A DNA stretch of 15,564 nt. It comes from Balneolales bacterium. Lineage in GTDB: Bacteria > Bacteroidota > Rhodothermia > Balneolales > Natronogracilivirgulaceae. The DNA is taken from NCBI GenBank assembly GCA_007131535.1, contig SLQI01000510.1, positions 1-15,564 on the forward strand. The letters are read 5' to 3'. Position 1 is the stretch's first letter. Each line of letters starts with the position of its first letter. Below the pieces are notes generated by a model. It was not told the origin of the DNA and made no database searches. It saw nothing but the letters and a program-made list of their open reading frames with translations. The position numbers and the translations under genes were made by a program. Below, piece by piece: positions 8,358-15,558 of the stretch.

Positions 8358-9095
8358 TTAATCTTCTGAACTTTCTTCCTCTTCCTGATCGCAATCACTT
8401 CCGGTATCGGCGTCGGTGTCAGTTTCGGAGTCGGTTTCGGCATTGGCTTCGCTTTCACCATCCGCGTTTTGGCCTTGTTCAAGCTCAGATTTGAGCTCCA
8501 ACATAAACTGCCGGTGTTCGGCCATGTCGTCATCCTGCAGAATTTCCTCAATTTCGCGCGGTTTCGGCAGTTCTTCAATGGAGTTAATACCAAAGTGAGT
8601 AAGAAAAGTAGTAGTAGTCCGATACAGCAGAGCCCGCCCGGGGCCATCATACCGACCGGCAACTTCAATCAGCCCCTTATCCATCAATTGGCGTACGATG
8701 TAACCGGAGTCCACCCCCCGGATGTGATCCACTTCCGGCTTAGTGATGGGTTGCTTATAGGCTATGATCGCAAGTGCTTCAACGGCGGATTGTGAGATTT
8801 TTCTTTTCTCATTTTCATGCTGGAATACTTTCAGCCATGGATGAAGTTCTTCCCTTGTTCTGAACGTATACCCGCCACCGATGTAAATTATATTAAACGC
8901 CCGGCCCTGCTCTTCGTACTGTTCGTTGAGTTTGTCGATCAGAAACTCAACTTCCGACGGACGTAACTCAACGGCGTGTTTGGTTTTTTGCAGGTTCTGG
9001 CAGATCTCCTCGGCCGTAAGCGGCGAGTCACTGGCAAAAAGAATTCCTTCAATGATTGTATCCAGTGATATGCCTTCGAAATCGGGTATATCCAT
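8358..9095 (-). CDS. scpB: Segregation and condensation protein B
   Basis: ScpB is the winged-helix kite subunit of the SMC-ScpAB condensin that compacts and segregates chromosomes. The 245-residue protein has two winged-helix units. The first, at ~10-85, contains IIEGILFASDSPLTAEEI. The second, at ~95-175, contains QSAVEALAIIAYKQPITKPEVDHIRGVDS and LMDKGLIEVAGRYDGPGRALLYRTT, both highly conserved in ScpB. After about residue 205 comes a hyperacidic low-complexity tail of roughly 35 residues, made of D, E, S and T in near-periodic E/D-T-D units. No scpA lies next to it: upstream is an 843-base gene-poor stretch. It appears to be the first gene of the minus-strand run with rluB, the hydrolase, TPR and ygjP genes. 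No strong Shine-Dalgarno sequence precedes the ATG. Confidence 0.95.
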   Translation of the reverse strand: MDIPDFEGISLDTIIEGILFASDSPLTAEEICQNLQKTKHAVELRPSEVEFLIDKLNEQYEEQGRAFNIIYIGGGYTFRTREELHPWLKVFQHENEKRKISQSAVEALAIIAYKQPITKPEVDHIRGVDSGYIVRQLMDKGLIEVAGRYDGPGRALLYRTTTTFLTHFGINSIEELPKPREIEEILQDDDMAEHRQFMLELKSELEQGQNADGESEANAETDSETDTDADTGSDCDQEEEESSED

Positions 9096-9424
9096 ATCAG
9101 AATATTAGAAGCGACTACAAATCAATTTTAATTTGCAAGGTTAAATAAATCCCCGTCAAGATACAAAGTTTCGTCTCCCAAACTTAGCCCGCATTTCTCA
9201 TAAATAAATTTGCCGGTGTGAACGCGAATCCGACGCGGCAGTTTTATTTCTGAATAAAGAAGGGGGCTTTGCATCATTAACCTGAGTTTGATTCTAATTT
9301 TTTTTCGAACAGACGGTGGATTTGGCAAATGCGATGTTTGTTGCTGGTTGCTGGTAAGAATAATTAATCATGCTACTGATAAGTAACGGTTTAGTGCAAT
9401 TTAAGTATCGCAACGCTGTATGTT

Positions 9425-9469
9425 AGCTGATTCAGGTTGACAACCTAATACTGTTGTCAGTTATCAGCT
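9425..9469. repeat. Imperfect long hairpin beside the intergenic repeat element
   Basis: The outer arms AGCTGAT (9425-9431) and ATCAGCT (9463-9469) are perfectly complementary. So are the inner arms TGACAAC (9438-9444) and GTTGTCA (9453-9459). An asymmetric internal loop (6 and 3 bases) separates them, and the terminal loop has 8 bases. There is no T-run, so it is not a typical terminator. It ends nine bases before the compound inverted repeat and may be part of the same element or the scar of an older insertion. Confidence 0.5.
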
Positions 9470-9477
9470 TTGCACCC

Positions 9478-9686
9478 ATCCATTTCCGTTGACTTCAGCC
9501 AACGGTTAAGCGCATCCCTCCGCATCTTCCCGTTGCTTTACCACAGTTCCAGTCATCCCTCTTTTCAAACTGTGGTACCCCTACATGGAAAGATTTTCAA
9601 TATTTATCAAATTACCATATCGGGGCTAAAGCCCCATAACTTTGTGGGAGTCGTACAACCGTCAGCTGAAGCCGACGGAAATGGAT
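9478..9686. repeat. REP/BIME- or MITE-like compound inverted-repeat element
   Basis: The element of about 209 bases is bounded by 30-base inverted repeats (9478-9507 and 9657-9686) that match at 26 of 30 positions. Each arm is itself a hairpin, with stems CCGTTG/CAACGG on the left and CCGTC/GACGG on the right. The mismatch in each stem would be a G-T/U wobble if the minus strand folds. Inside are two more hairpins: TACCACAGTT (9539-9548) with AACTGTGGTA (9568-9577), a perfect 10-base stem, and GGGGCTAAAGCCCC (9622-9635). It encodes no transposase. Paired inverted hairpins are typical of REP/BIME elements mobilised in trans by RAYT (TnpA-REP) transposases; that assignment is inferred from structure only. 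Confidence 0.65.
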
Positions 9687-9807
9687 ATTCATTAAGCTAC
9701 CCTACAAAAAATTGTACATCCCGAAATAAGTCGTGGCACAAAGCATTATAGGATAATCACAAATTCTTAGGCGGACCGTAGTGTTAGCAAATATTAATCG
9801 AACTGAG

Positions 9808-9819
9808 GTTATTAATAAC
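9808..9819. promoter_or_regulatory. 12-base perfect palindrome upstream of the symporter (possible operator)
   Basis: GTTATTAATAAC is a perfect 12-base palindrome 119 bases before the symporter start, in the presumed regulatory region. It could be a dimeric repressor or activator site. A few palindromes of this length are expected by chance in a window this size, so support is weak. Confidence 0.2.
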
Positions 9820-9938
9820 GTAATCTGAAATTTGCCTTAAATGATTACCATTCATGAAATACACGCTCTGTATACGGGGTGATTATTCAGGTAAATTCAG
9901 TGGGAATAGGGTTCTCTTTTGTGAGCTATTACTGATTT

Positions 9939-11393
9939 TTGTATAATCCTCTCTTTCTGAACCATGAACTAAACTACAGTATTCTGGAACGGCTTGATCA
10001 AATCTTAGACACGTTTGTAGGGTTGGCCTGGGGGATGCCCTTGGTTGTATTGCTTGTTGGTGGTGGCTTGTTTTTTCTGATATACAGCCGCTTTATGCCC
10101 TACCGAAACCTCCGGCATGGTGTTGAAATCCTGACCGGAAAATATGAAGATCCGAATGCACCGGGTGATATAACTCATTTTCAGGCTCTGTCCAGCGCCC
10201 TTGCGGCAACGGTCGGGATGGGGAATGTCAGCGGAGTCGCCATTGCCATTACGGTTGGTGGTCCGGGTGCCATCTTTTGGATGTGGATCAGTGCATTGGT
10301 AGGGATGGCTACCAAGTTCTTCACCTGTACCCTTGCCGTGATGTACAGGGGTAAAGATACCTCCGGTAAGGTTCAGGGTGGACCGATGTACTACATCACC
10401 GAAGGACTCGGAAAAAAGTGGAAGCCGCTGGCGATATTCTTCTCACTGGCCGGTTTAATCGGAGCCACGCCGATATTTCAATCCAACCAGCTTACACAAA
10501 TAATCCGGGATACCATCTTCGCAGAACATGGCTGGTTTGGTGTAGATACTTTTGTAGGTGCCGGCATTGGCTTGGGTGATAGTGTTCGGCTATCCGATGT
10601 TTTTATGGGATTGATATTCGTCGGACTGGTTTCCCTTGTTATCTTCGGCGGAATTAAACGGATCGGTAGTGTTGCTGCACGTTTGGTTCCGTTGATGGTA
10701 TTTATTTACGTGATTTCGGTCGTATATATCATCCTCAGTAATGTAACCGACCTCGGCTATTACTTTTCGCTTATCTTTACCGATGCCTTCACCGGTCAGG
10801 CCGCTGCCGGCGGAGCAGTTGGAGCAGTCATTATTACCGGTGTACAGCGAGCCGCTTTTTCCAACGAGGCGGGAATAGGTATGGAAGCCCTGGCGCACGG
10901 TGCAGCCAAAACACGCGAACCGGTGCGCGAAGGCCTGGTTGCCATGATCGAACCCGCTATTGATACGCTGCTGGTTTGCACCATGACCGCCCTCGCCATC
11001 CTGATGACCGGCGTATGGGATTTGGAAGGTATCGACGGTATTACACTTACCGCCATGGCTTTTGATGAGGGCATTCCTGTGTTTGGAGCTTATATCCTCA
11101 TTGTTGCTGTGAGTATTTTCAGTATCACGACTATGTTCACCTACTCCTACTACGGAACCAAGTGTCTGAACTTTCTGGCCGGTGCTGAACGGCAGCATTA
11201 TTACAACTACTTTTACATAGCCAGCATCTTTTTCGGAGCAATCTTCACGATGGATATTGTGATTAATCTCATCGATGGCATGTTTGCGATGATGGCTATC
11301 CCAACTATGACCGGTGCCCTGTTACTTTCACCAAAAGTAATAGAGGCTACCAAAGATTACTTCCGCCGGAAAAATAACGGCGAAATGGATTAA
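9939..11393 (+). CDS. Sodium:alanine/glycine symporter (AGCS family)
   Basis: This is a 484-residue polytopic inner-membrane protein that takes up small neutral amino acids (alanine, glycine) with Na+ or possibly H+. It contains the family signature GGPGAIFWMWISALVG (107-122), preceded by the conserved ALAATVGMGNVSGVA block and followed by VQGGPMYYITEGLG and FSNEAGIGMEALAHGAAKT. About ten hydrophobic segments are visible, as usual for AGCS. The conserved N-terminal helix (LDQILDTFVGLAWGMPLVVLL) begins near residue 19. An in-frame stop lies three bases before codon 1 and the first ATG is at residue 33, inside that helix. The start must therefore be non-ATG; TTG at 9939 is the best choice and gives the usual length. 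No good Shine-Dalgarno sequence is visible. A strong terminator follows, so the gene is probably monocistronic. The substrate within the family is not resolved. Confidence 0.93.
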   Translation: MYNPLFLNHELNYSILERLDQILDTFVGLAWGMPLVVLLVGGGLFFLIYSRFMPYRNLRHGVEILTGKYEDPNAPGDITHFQALSSALAATVGMGNVSGVAIAITVGGPGAIFWMWISALVGMATKFFTCTLAVMYRGKDTSGKVQGGPMYYITEGLGKKWKPLAIFFSLAGLIGATPIFQSNQLTQIIRDTIFAEHGWFGVDTFVGAGIGLGDSVRLSDVFMGLIFVGLVSLVIFGGIKRIGSVAARLVPLMVFIYVISVVYIILSNVTDLGYYFSLIFTDAFTGQAAAGGAVGAVIITGVQRAAFSNEAGIGMEALAHGAAKTREPVREGLVAMIEPAIDTLLVCTMTALAILMTGVWDLEGIDGITLTAMAFDEGIPVFGAYILIVAVSIFSITTMFTYSYYGTKCLNFLAGAERQHYYNYFYIASIFFGAIFTMDIVINLIDGMFAMMAIPTMTGALLLSPKVIEATKDYFRRKNNGEMD

Positions 11394-11399
11394 CTTTCC

Positions 11400-11437
11400 G
11401 GACCGGGCCTGCTATGGGTCCGGTCCTCTTTTTTTTC
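11400..11437 (+). terminator. Rho-independent terminator of the AGCS symporter gene
   Basis: GGACCGGGCC (11400-11409) pairs with GGTCCGGTCC (11417-11426) over ten pairs including one G-T wobble, with a 7-base loop, followed by TCTTTTTTTT. It starts seven bases after the symporter stop. Confidence 0.92.
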
Positions 11438-11491
11438 AGTATATCCATTTCGGGACCCATTCAATTGTGAGACGCCCGCTAATCCTGCGCC

Positions 11492-12559
11492 ATGCTTCAT
11501 CAATGGATAGATACCACGTCAGCCACTTTTGTCAGCCAACAGCAAAGTGTTCGCTACATCACCGAGCTCACTGAGAGTCTGCCCGGAATGGTTCGGGTTG
11601 ATCAGCTCGGAGAAAGCGAGGAGGGCCGGCCGATAATCGGGGTACGAATAGGCCTGGGTAAGCGCCACATTTCTCTGATGGCCGGCGCCCATGCAGATGA
11701 GCCCGTCGGTCCGGCAACCCTGCGGCTTTTGATCGAGCAACTCATCAAAAATACCCGGGCTTTTGAAGCGCTGTTCGATAAATATACCCTGTTCATTATC
11801 CCTCACATCAACCCGGACGGGGAAGCACGAAACCAATCCTGGATTGATCAATGGCCCGATCCGTTCCCCGTGATTCTCAACCGGGACCGGGAATTGCCCG
11901 GGCGCGATATTGAATTCGGGTATCCCAAAATGCGTGTTGAAAATCAGGCCGTTTCTGAATGGTGGCAATTGAATGCGCCCTTTGAGATGCATATCAACCT
12001 CCACGGAATGAGCATTTCGGAAGGAGCGCTATTGCTGATTAGTCGTGATTCCATTGAATCAACCCGAACCCTTCAACAGGAATTTCAGCAATATATCCAA
12101 TTAAGTAGATTCGGGTTTCATGATCATGACCGGCAGGGAGAAAAGGGTTTTACACGCATAGCAAAAGGACTGGCCACCACTCCCGAAAGTGATAAAATGC
12201 GGGAACACTTTAACCTACAGGGCGACACCACAACGGCTTCCGCATTCCACCTCAACTCTATGGAGTTTATTGCCTCATTAGGAGGCAGCCCGGTAAGTCT
12301 GGTTACTGAATTTCCTCTCTTTAAACTACCTTCAACAGCGGAAGAGTCCCCCGGTAACCCCGAGCATTATCTGCGTTTCCGTGAACGACTTCCGGAAATT
12401 CAAAACCTCTTGCAACAAGGAAAAACGGCAGATCACCTATGGCGGGAATTTCACATCGAACCGGTGCCGTTATCACAGGCCGTACGAATGCAGCTGAAAG
12501 TGATCGAACTTGGAATTCATCACCTGAATCGTCTAAGTGATACCGGCAACCACAGTTAA
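11492..12559 (+). CDS. M14-family zinc carboxypeptidase-like protein
   Basis: This is a 355-residue protein with no signal peptide, so probably cytoplasmic. The M14 zinc site is complete: H67 and E70 in AGAHADEP, and H171 in INLHG. Other family positions are present: the NPDG block (IIPHINPDGEARN, ~102-114), an N-R pair at 130-131 like the substrate-carboxylate site of carboxypeptidase A, and E273 in VTEFPLF as the likely catalytic Glu. An intact active site suggests a working metallo-carboxypeptidase or amidohydrolase. The M14 fold also includes cell-wall peptide carboxypeptidases and deacylases, and the substrate cannot be told from sequence. The gene sits between the symporter's terminator and the pyrophosphatase gene with 188 bases after it, so it is probably its own transcription unit. 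The ATG at 11492 has no strong Shine-Dalgarno sequence. Confidence 0.88.
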   Translation: MLHQWIDTTSATFVSQQQSVRYITELTESLPGMVRVDQLGESEEGRPIIGVRIGLGKRHISLMAGAHADEPVGPATLRLLIEQLIKNTRAFEALFDKYTLFIIPHINPDGEARNQSWIDQWPDPFPVILNRDRELPGRDIEFGYPKMRVENQAVSEWWQLNAPFEMHINLHGMSISEGALLLISRDSIESTRTLQQEFQQYIQLSRFGFHDHDRQGEKGFTRIAKGLATTPESDKMREHFNLQGDTTTASAFHLNSMEFIASLGGSPVSLVTEFPLFKLPSTAEESPGNPEHYLRFRERLPEIQNLLQQGKTADHLWREFHIEPVPLSQAVRMQLKVIELGIHHLNRLSDTGNHS

Positions 12560-12733
12560 GCAAGTCTGCCACATAGCAGCCGTATAAAAACGATCCGAAA
12601 ATCACGAAAGCTTGTGTAATAGCACACGGAGTCCTATACTTAGCGACTAATTTCGATACTGTTGATAACTCAATTGGATCGTAGCTATAGAGTTGTTTTT
12701 CATATACTAATGGTAACTGATACTATTAATAAA

Positions 12734-12750
12734 CCGGAGTTGATAACGTG
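12734..12750 (+). promoter_or_regulatory. Ribosome binding site deciding the hppA GTG start
   Basis: CCGGAG (GGAG at 12736-12739) lies eight bases before the GTG at 12748 but 14 before the next in-frame ATG at 12754. The spacing favours GTG. It is one of the few clear Shine-Dalgarno sequences in the window. Confidence 0.55.
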
Positions 12751-14841
12751 GATATGTATCTGATTTTAACACCATTGGCGGCTATTGTGGCACTCATTGC
12801 CGCTTTTATCATCGCCCGTAATGTGCTCAAGAAGCCGACGGGTACCGAACAAATGAATAAAATCGCCGATGCCGTGCGTGAAGGTGCCGGCGCCTACATG
12901 AATCGCCAATACCGCACTATTGCCGTGGTCGCGGTAGCCATCATAATAATATTTGCTCTGATCGCTGTATTCAGCGAGGGACAGGAAGCAGTAACGTGGT
13001 GGTGGACCACTGTCGGTTTTGCAATCGGAGCGCTTTTTTCTGCTCTTAGCGGCTATGCCGGAATGACCATTGCTGTCCGATCTAACATTCGGGTAGCCGA
13101 ATCCGCGAAGAGCGGATTAAAGGGCGCGCTTAAGATTGCCTTCAATGGTGGCGCCGTTTCGGGTTTAGCGGTCGCCGGCCTTGCTCTGCTCGGGGTTGCA
13201 GGTTTTTTCTATCTTTTTTATGTGGTGATCGGGCTTGAAGATCCGGTAAAACCTCTTATCGGTTTTGCGTTCGGTTCCTGTCTGATCAGCTTGTTTGCCC
13301 GTGTGGGTGGCGGTATTTATACCAAAGCCGCTGACGTCGGAGCCGATCTTGTCGGTAAAGTTGAAGCCGGGATCCCCGAAGACGACCCCCGAAATCCGGC
13401 TGTAATCGCCGATAACGTAGGGGATAACGTAGGAGACTGTGCCGGAATGGGTGCCGACCTTTTCGAGACCTATGCCGTAACAGCCATTGGCGCCATTTTT
13501 CTCGGTTACTTGCTGCCGGATACCGCAGCCATAACCGAGCTGGTAACCTACCCGCTGTATCTGGGTGCTATTGCGATTATCGCCAGTATCATCAGTGTCT
13601 TCTTTGTGAGAATGGGCAGCGACCAAAATATCATGAAGGCCCTGTACAAAGGCATGTACGCCAGTGCTATTCTTAGTGTGGCCGGTTTTGCCTGGCTGAC
13701 CTACACCATGTTCGCCGATTTTGATTTCGCCGCAATCGGCGGAACTCCGGCCGGAACTACCTGGGTGGATCTGTTCCTCTCCTCACTGGTGGGGATCCTG
13801 GTTGTAGTCGCGTTGATTATGATCACCGAATATTACACCAGTACCAAGTACTCGCCGGTCCGCCGGATTGCCAAAGCTTCTGAGACCGGAAGCGGAACCA
13901 ATATTATCAGCGGACTGGCAGTGGGTATGGAAAGTACCTTGCTGCCCACGCTCGTTCTCGTACTTGCTCTGTTCATTTCCTACACCTTTGCCGGTCTGTA
14001 CGGAATCGGTGTAGCCGCTGTAGCTATGCTCAGTGTAACCGGTATGGTGATTGCGCTTGATACTTACGGTCCGATCACCGACAACGCCGGGGGAATTGCT
14101 GAAATGAGCGAGCTTCCGGATGAGGTTCGGGAAAACACCGATGCTCTTGATGCGGTCGGTAATACAACCAAGGCAGTAACCAAAGGGTACGCGATCGGCT
14201 CAGCTGCTCTGGCCGCGCTGGTACTGTTTACCGATTACATTTTTAATCTACCGGATCAGGATATGGTATTCCGCCTGAATGATCCGATTGTACTGGTCGG
14301 CGTTCTGCTCGGTGGTATGCTTCCGTTTATCTTCTCTTCCCTGCTGATGGAGTCCGTCGGAAAAGCCGCCGGAGATGTGATTGACGAAGTGCGCCGGCAG
14401 TTCAAAGAGATTCCGGGCATTATGGAAGGTAAAACCAAGCCGGAGTATGGAACCTGTGTGGACATTGTAACCAAAGCCGCTCTTCGCGAAATGGTGATCC
14501 CCGGCTTAATGGCTGTTTTTGTTCCACTAATTGTAGGTTTCCTCTGGGGACCGCTGGCCCTCGGCGGTCTGCTGATCGGGGTGATTACCAGTGGTTTGAT
14601 GGTAGCCCTGATGATGGCCAACGGAGGCGGCGCCTGGGATAACGCCAAAAAATATGTTGAAGACGGCAACCACGGAGGCAAAGGCAGTGAGGCACACGCA
14701 GCTGCTGTAGTCGGCGATACCGTAGGTGATCCCTACAAGGATACAGCCGGTCCGTCTATCAACCCGCTGATTAAGGTGATTAACACCGTAGCTCTTATTT
14801 TTGCCACTATGGTGGCCCTGTACGGAGGAATTCTCCTCTGA
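12748..14841 (+). CDS. hppA: Membrane-bound H+-translocating pyrophosphatase (K+-independent type)
   Basis: This enzyme hydrolyses cytoplasmic pyrophosphate to pump ions across the inner membrane. The 697-residue protein has about sixteen hydrophobic segments, as in the family. The catalytic motifs are intact: DVGADLVGKVE at 196-206, DNVGDNVGDCAGMGADLFE at 222-240, DTYGPITDNAGGIAEM at ~438-453, and VVGDTVGDPYKDTAGPS at ~654-670. The potassium-dependence site reads GNTTKAVTKG, with Lys at 475 and Thr at 478. These are the residues that mark the K+-independent subfamily, all of whose characterised members pump H+ (K+-dependent enzymes have Ala and Gly/Ala there). H+ pumping is therefore a family-based inference. 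GTG is preferred as start because of the spacing to GGAG. A strong terminator lies 31 bases past the stop. Confidence 0.97.
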   Translation: MDMYLILTPLAAIVALIAAFIIARNVLKKPTGTEQMNKIADAVREGAGAYMNRQYRTIAVVAVAIIIIFALIAVFSEGQEAVTWWWTTVGFAIGALFSALSGYAGMTIAVRSNIRVAESAKSGLKGALKIAFNGGAVSGLAVAGLALLGVAGFFYLFYVVIGLEDPVKPLIGFAFGSCLISLFARVGGGIYTKAADVGADLVGKVEAGIPEDDPRNPAVIADNVGDNVGDCAGMGADLFETYAVTAIGAIFLGYLLPDTAAITELVTYPLYLGAIAIIASIISVFFVRMGSDQNIMKALYKGMYASAILSVAGFAWLTYTMFADFDFAAIGGTPAGTTWVDLFLSSLVGILVVVALIMITEYYTSTKYSPVRRIAKASETGSGTNIISGLAVGMESTLLPTLVLVLALFISYTFAGLYGIGVAAVAMLSVTGMVIALDTYGPITDNAGGIAEMSELPDEVRENTDALDAVGNTTKAVTKGYAIGSAALAALVLFTDYIFNLPDQDMVFRLNDPIVLVGVLLGGMLPFIFSSLLMESVGKAAGDVIDEVRRQFKEIPGIMEGKTKPEYGTCVDIVTKAALREMVIPGLMAVFVPLIVGFLWGPLALGGLLIGVITSGLMVALMMANGGGAWDNAKKYVEDGNHGGKGSEAHAAAVVGDTVGDPYKDTAGPSINPLIKVINTVALIFATMVALYGGILL

Positions 14842-14872
14842 TCACAGGTCGATAAAAAATAAATGGCACTGC

Positions 14873-14909
14873 AGCCCGGTTGATGAAATAGCTTCAACCG
14901 GGCTTTTTT
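14873..14909 (+). terminator. Rho-independent terminator of hppA
   Basis: AGCCCGGTTGA (14873-14883) pairs perfectly with TCAACCGGGCT (14894-14904) as an 11-base stem with a 10-base loop. It is followed by a run of six T (counting the last stem base). Confidence 0.93.
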
Positions 14910-14942
14910 GTATATATCATTGTATACTCAAAATCGGAAACC

Positions 14943-15533
14943 ATGGCAATCATTCCCCCGCAGGTACTTATTGAGGGATATTCCATCGGGATATTTCCTA
15001 TGGCCAATTCCCTGACCGATGAGGAGGTAAACTGGTATACCGCGCAACGCCGTGGAATCATCCCTATAGATCAGTTCCATCTGAGCCGCCGTATGATGCG
15101 GCGAATTCGCCAGGGACATTACACATTCAGTTGTGATACCATGTTCCGGGAAGTGATGGAATGCTGTGCCGACCGCCCTACAACCTGGATTTCCGAGGAT
15201 CTCATAGAATCGTATGTGCGGCTTCATGAATTGGGATATGCTCACTCGGTTGAAGTGTTTGATCAAAGCGGGGATTTAATCGGGGGAACCTACGGAGTAA
15301 CACTGGGGGCCGCATTCTTTGCCGAATCCATGTTCCAGCGAAAAAAAGAAGCTTCCAAAGCAGCGCTGTATCATTGTCACCAGCTCTTAGTCAATGGCGG
15401 GTTTGAGTTGTGGGATGTACAGTTTTATACCCCGCACTTAGCTCAATTCGGCTGCATCGAAATCCCGGACAAGGAATATCAAGGTAAATTAAAAAAGGCA
15501 ATCAGAAGGGAAGCGAAATTTTGTAAGGGATAG
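14943..15533 (+). CDS. aat: Leucyl/phenylalanyl-tRNA-protein transferase
   Basis: Aat transfers Leu or Phe from aminoacyl-tRNA to proteins with N-terminal Arg or Lys, marking them for ClpS/ClpAP degradation. The 196 residues contain GIFPM (16-20), the LPLD-like IPIDQFHLSRRM, TWISEDLIESYVRLHELGYAHSVEV, GGTYGVTLGAAFFAESMF (114-131), ASKAAL, and the catalytic segment D158-V-Q160 followed by TPHLAQFG and EIP. E128, D158 and Q160 line up with E. coli E156, D186 and Q188 at a constant offset of 28. The catalytic GNAT-like domain is therefore complete and the missing part is the N-terminal region, as in many short bacterial Aat proteins. It is separated from hppA by a terminator, so it needs its own promoter in the 33 bases before the ATG or relies on read-through. 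No clpS or clpA lies in the window. Confidence 0.95.
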   Translation: MAIIPPQVLIEGYSIGIFPMANSLTDEEVNWYTAQRRGIIPIDQFHLSRRMMRRIRQGHYTFSCDTMFREVMECCADRPTTWISEDLIESYVRLHELGYAHSVEVFDQSGDLIGGTYGVTLGAAFFAESMFQRKKEASKAALYHCHQLLVNGGFELWDVQFYTPHLAQFGCIEIPDKEYQGKLKKAIRREAKFCKG

Positions 15534-15558
15534 AATGGAGCTAAAAATAGCTTCCATT
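15534..15558 (+). terminator. Hairpin directly after aat (possible terminator)
   Basis: AATGGAGCTA (15534-15543) pairs with TAGCTTCCATT (15548-15558) over ten pairs with one bulged base and an AAAA loop. It begins on the base after the aat stop. No T-run follows (next bases are GACAGA), so a terminator role is uncertain; it could instead protect the 3' end of the transcript. Confidence 0.4.

Larger units (their letters stand above)
9096..9938. other. 843-base gene-poor intergenic region
   Basis: This stretch lies between the divergent scpB and AGCS symporter genes and should contain both promoters, but I could not place either with confidence. It holds a 45-base imperfect hairpin (9425-9469), a compound inverted-repeat element (9478-9686), a tandem heptamer TTGCTGG x2 (9341-9354) and a 12-base palindrome (9808-9819). 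Two open frames exist. The minus-strand frame at 9128-9328 has no ATG for its first 17 codons. The plus-strand frame at 9470-9751 runs straight through the repeat element. I do not accept either as a gene. No riboswitch or tRNA is recognisable. Confidence 0.7.

Noticed and set aside
8237..8668. Minus-strand open frame of about 143 codons
   Set aside because: It is an out-of-frame shadow of scpB. Its Pro-Lys-Thr repeats come from the acidic-tail codons read in another frame.
9128..9328. Minus-strand open frame of about 66 codons upstream of scpB
   Set aside because: It opens with TTG, has no ATG until codon 18, no recognisable domain and no ribosome binding site. It lies where the scpB promoter should be.
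9470..9751. Plus-strand open frame of about 93 codons
   Set aside because: It is read straight through the inverted-repeat element, and its predicted protein shows only the translated hairpins.
9752..9938. Glycine riboswitch or other leader RNA before the symporter
   Set aside because: Some AGCS genes have glycine riboswitches, but I see no conserved glycine-aptamer core or tandem aptamers here.
10590..11198. Minus-strand open frame of about 200 codons
   Set aside because: It is the antisense shadow of the AGCS symporter gene, rich in His, Asn and Ser as such shadows are, with no domain.
12560..12747. Promoter candidates upstream of hppA (TTGATA...CTATAG and TTGTTT...)
   Set aside because: The matches to either a sigma-70 or a Bacteroidota consensus are poor and several alternatives are equally good.
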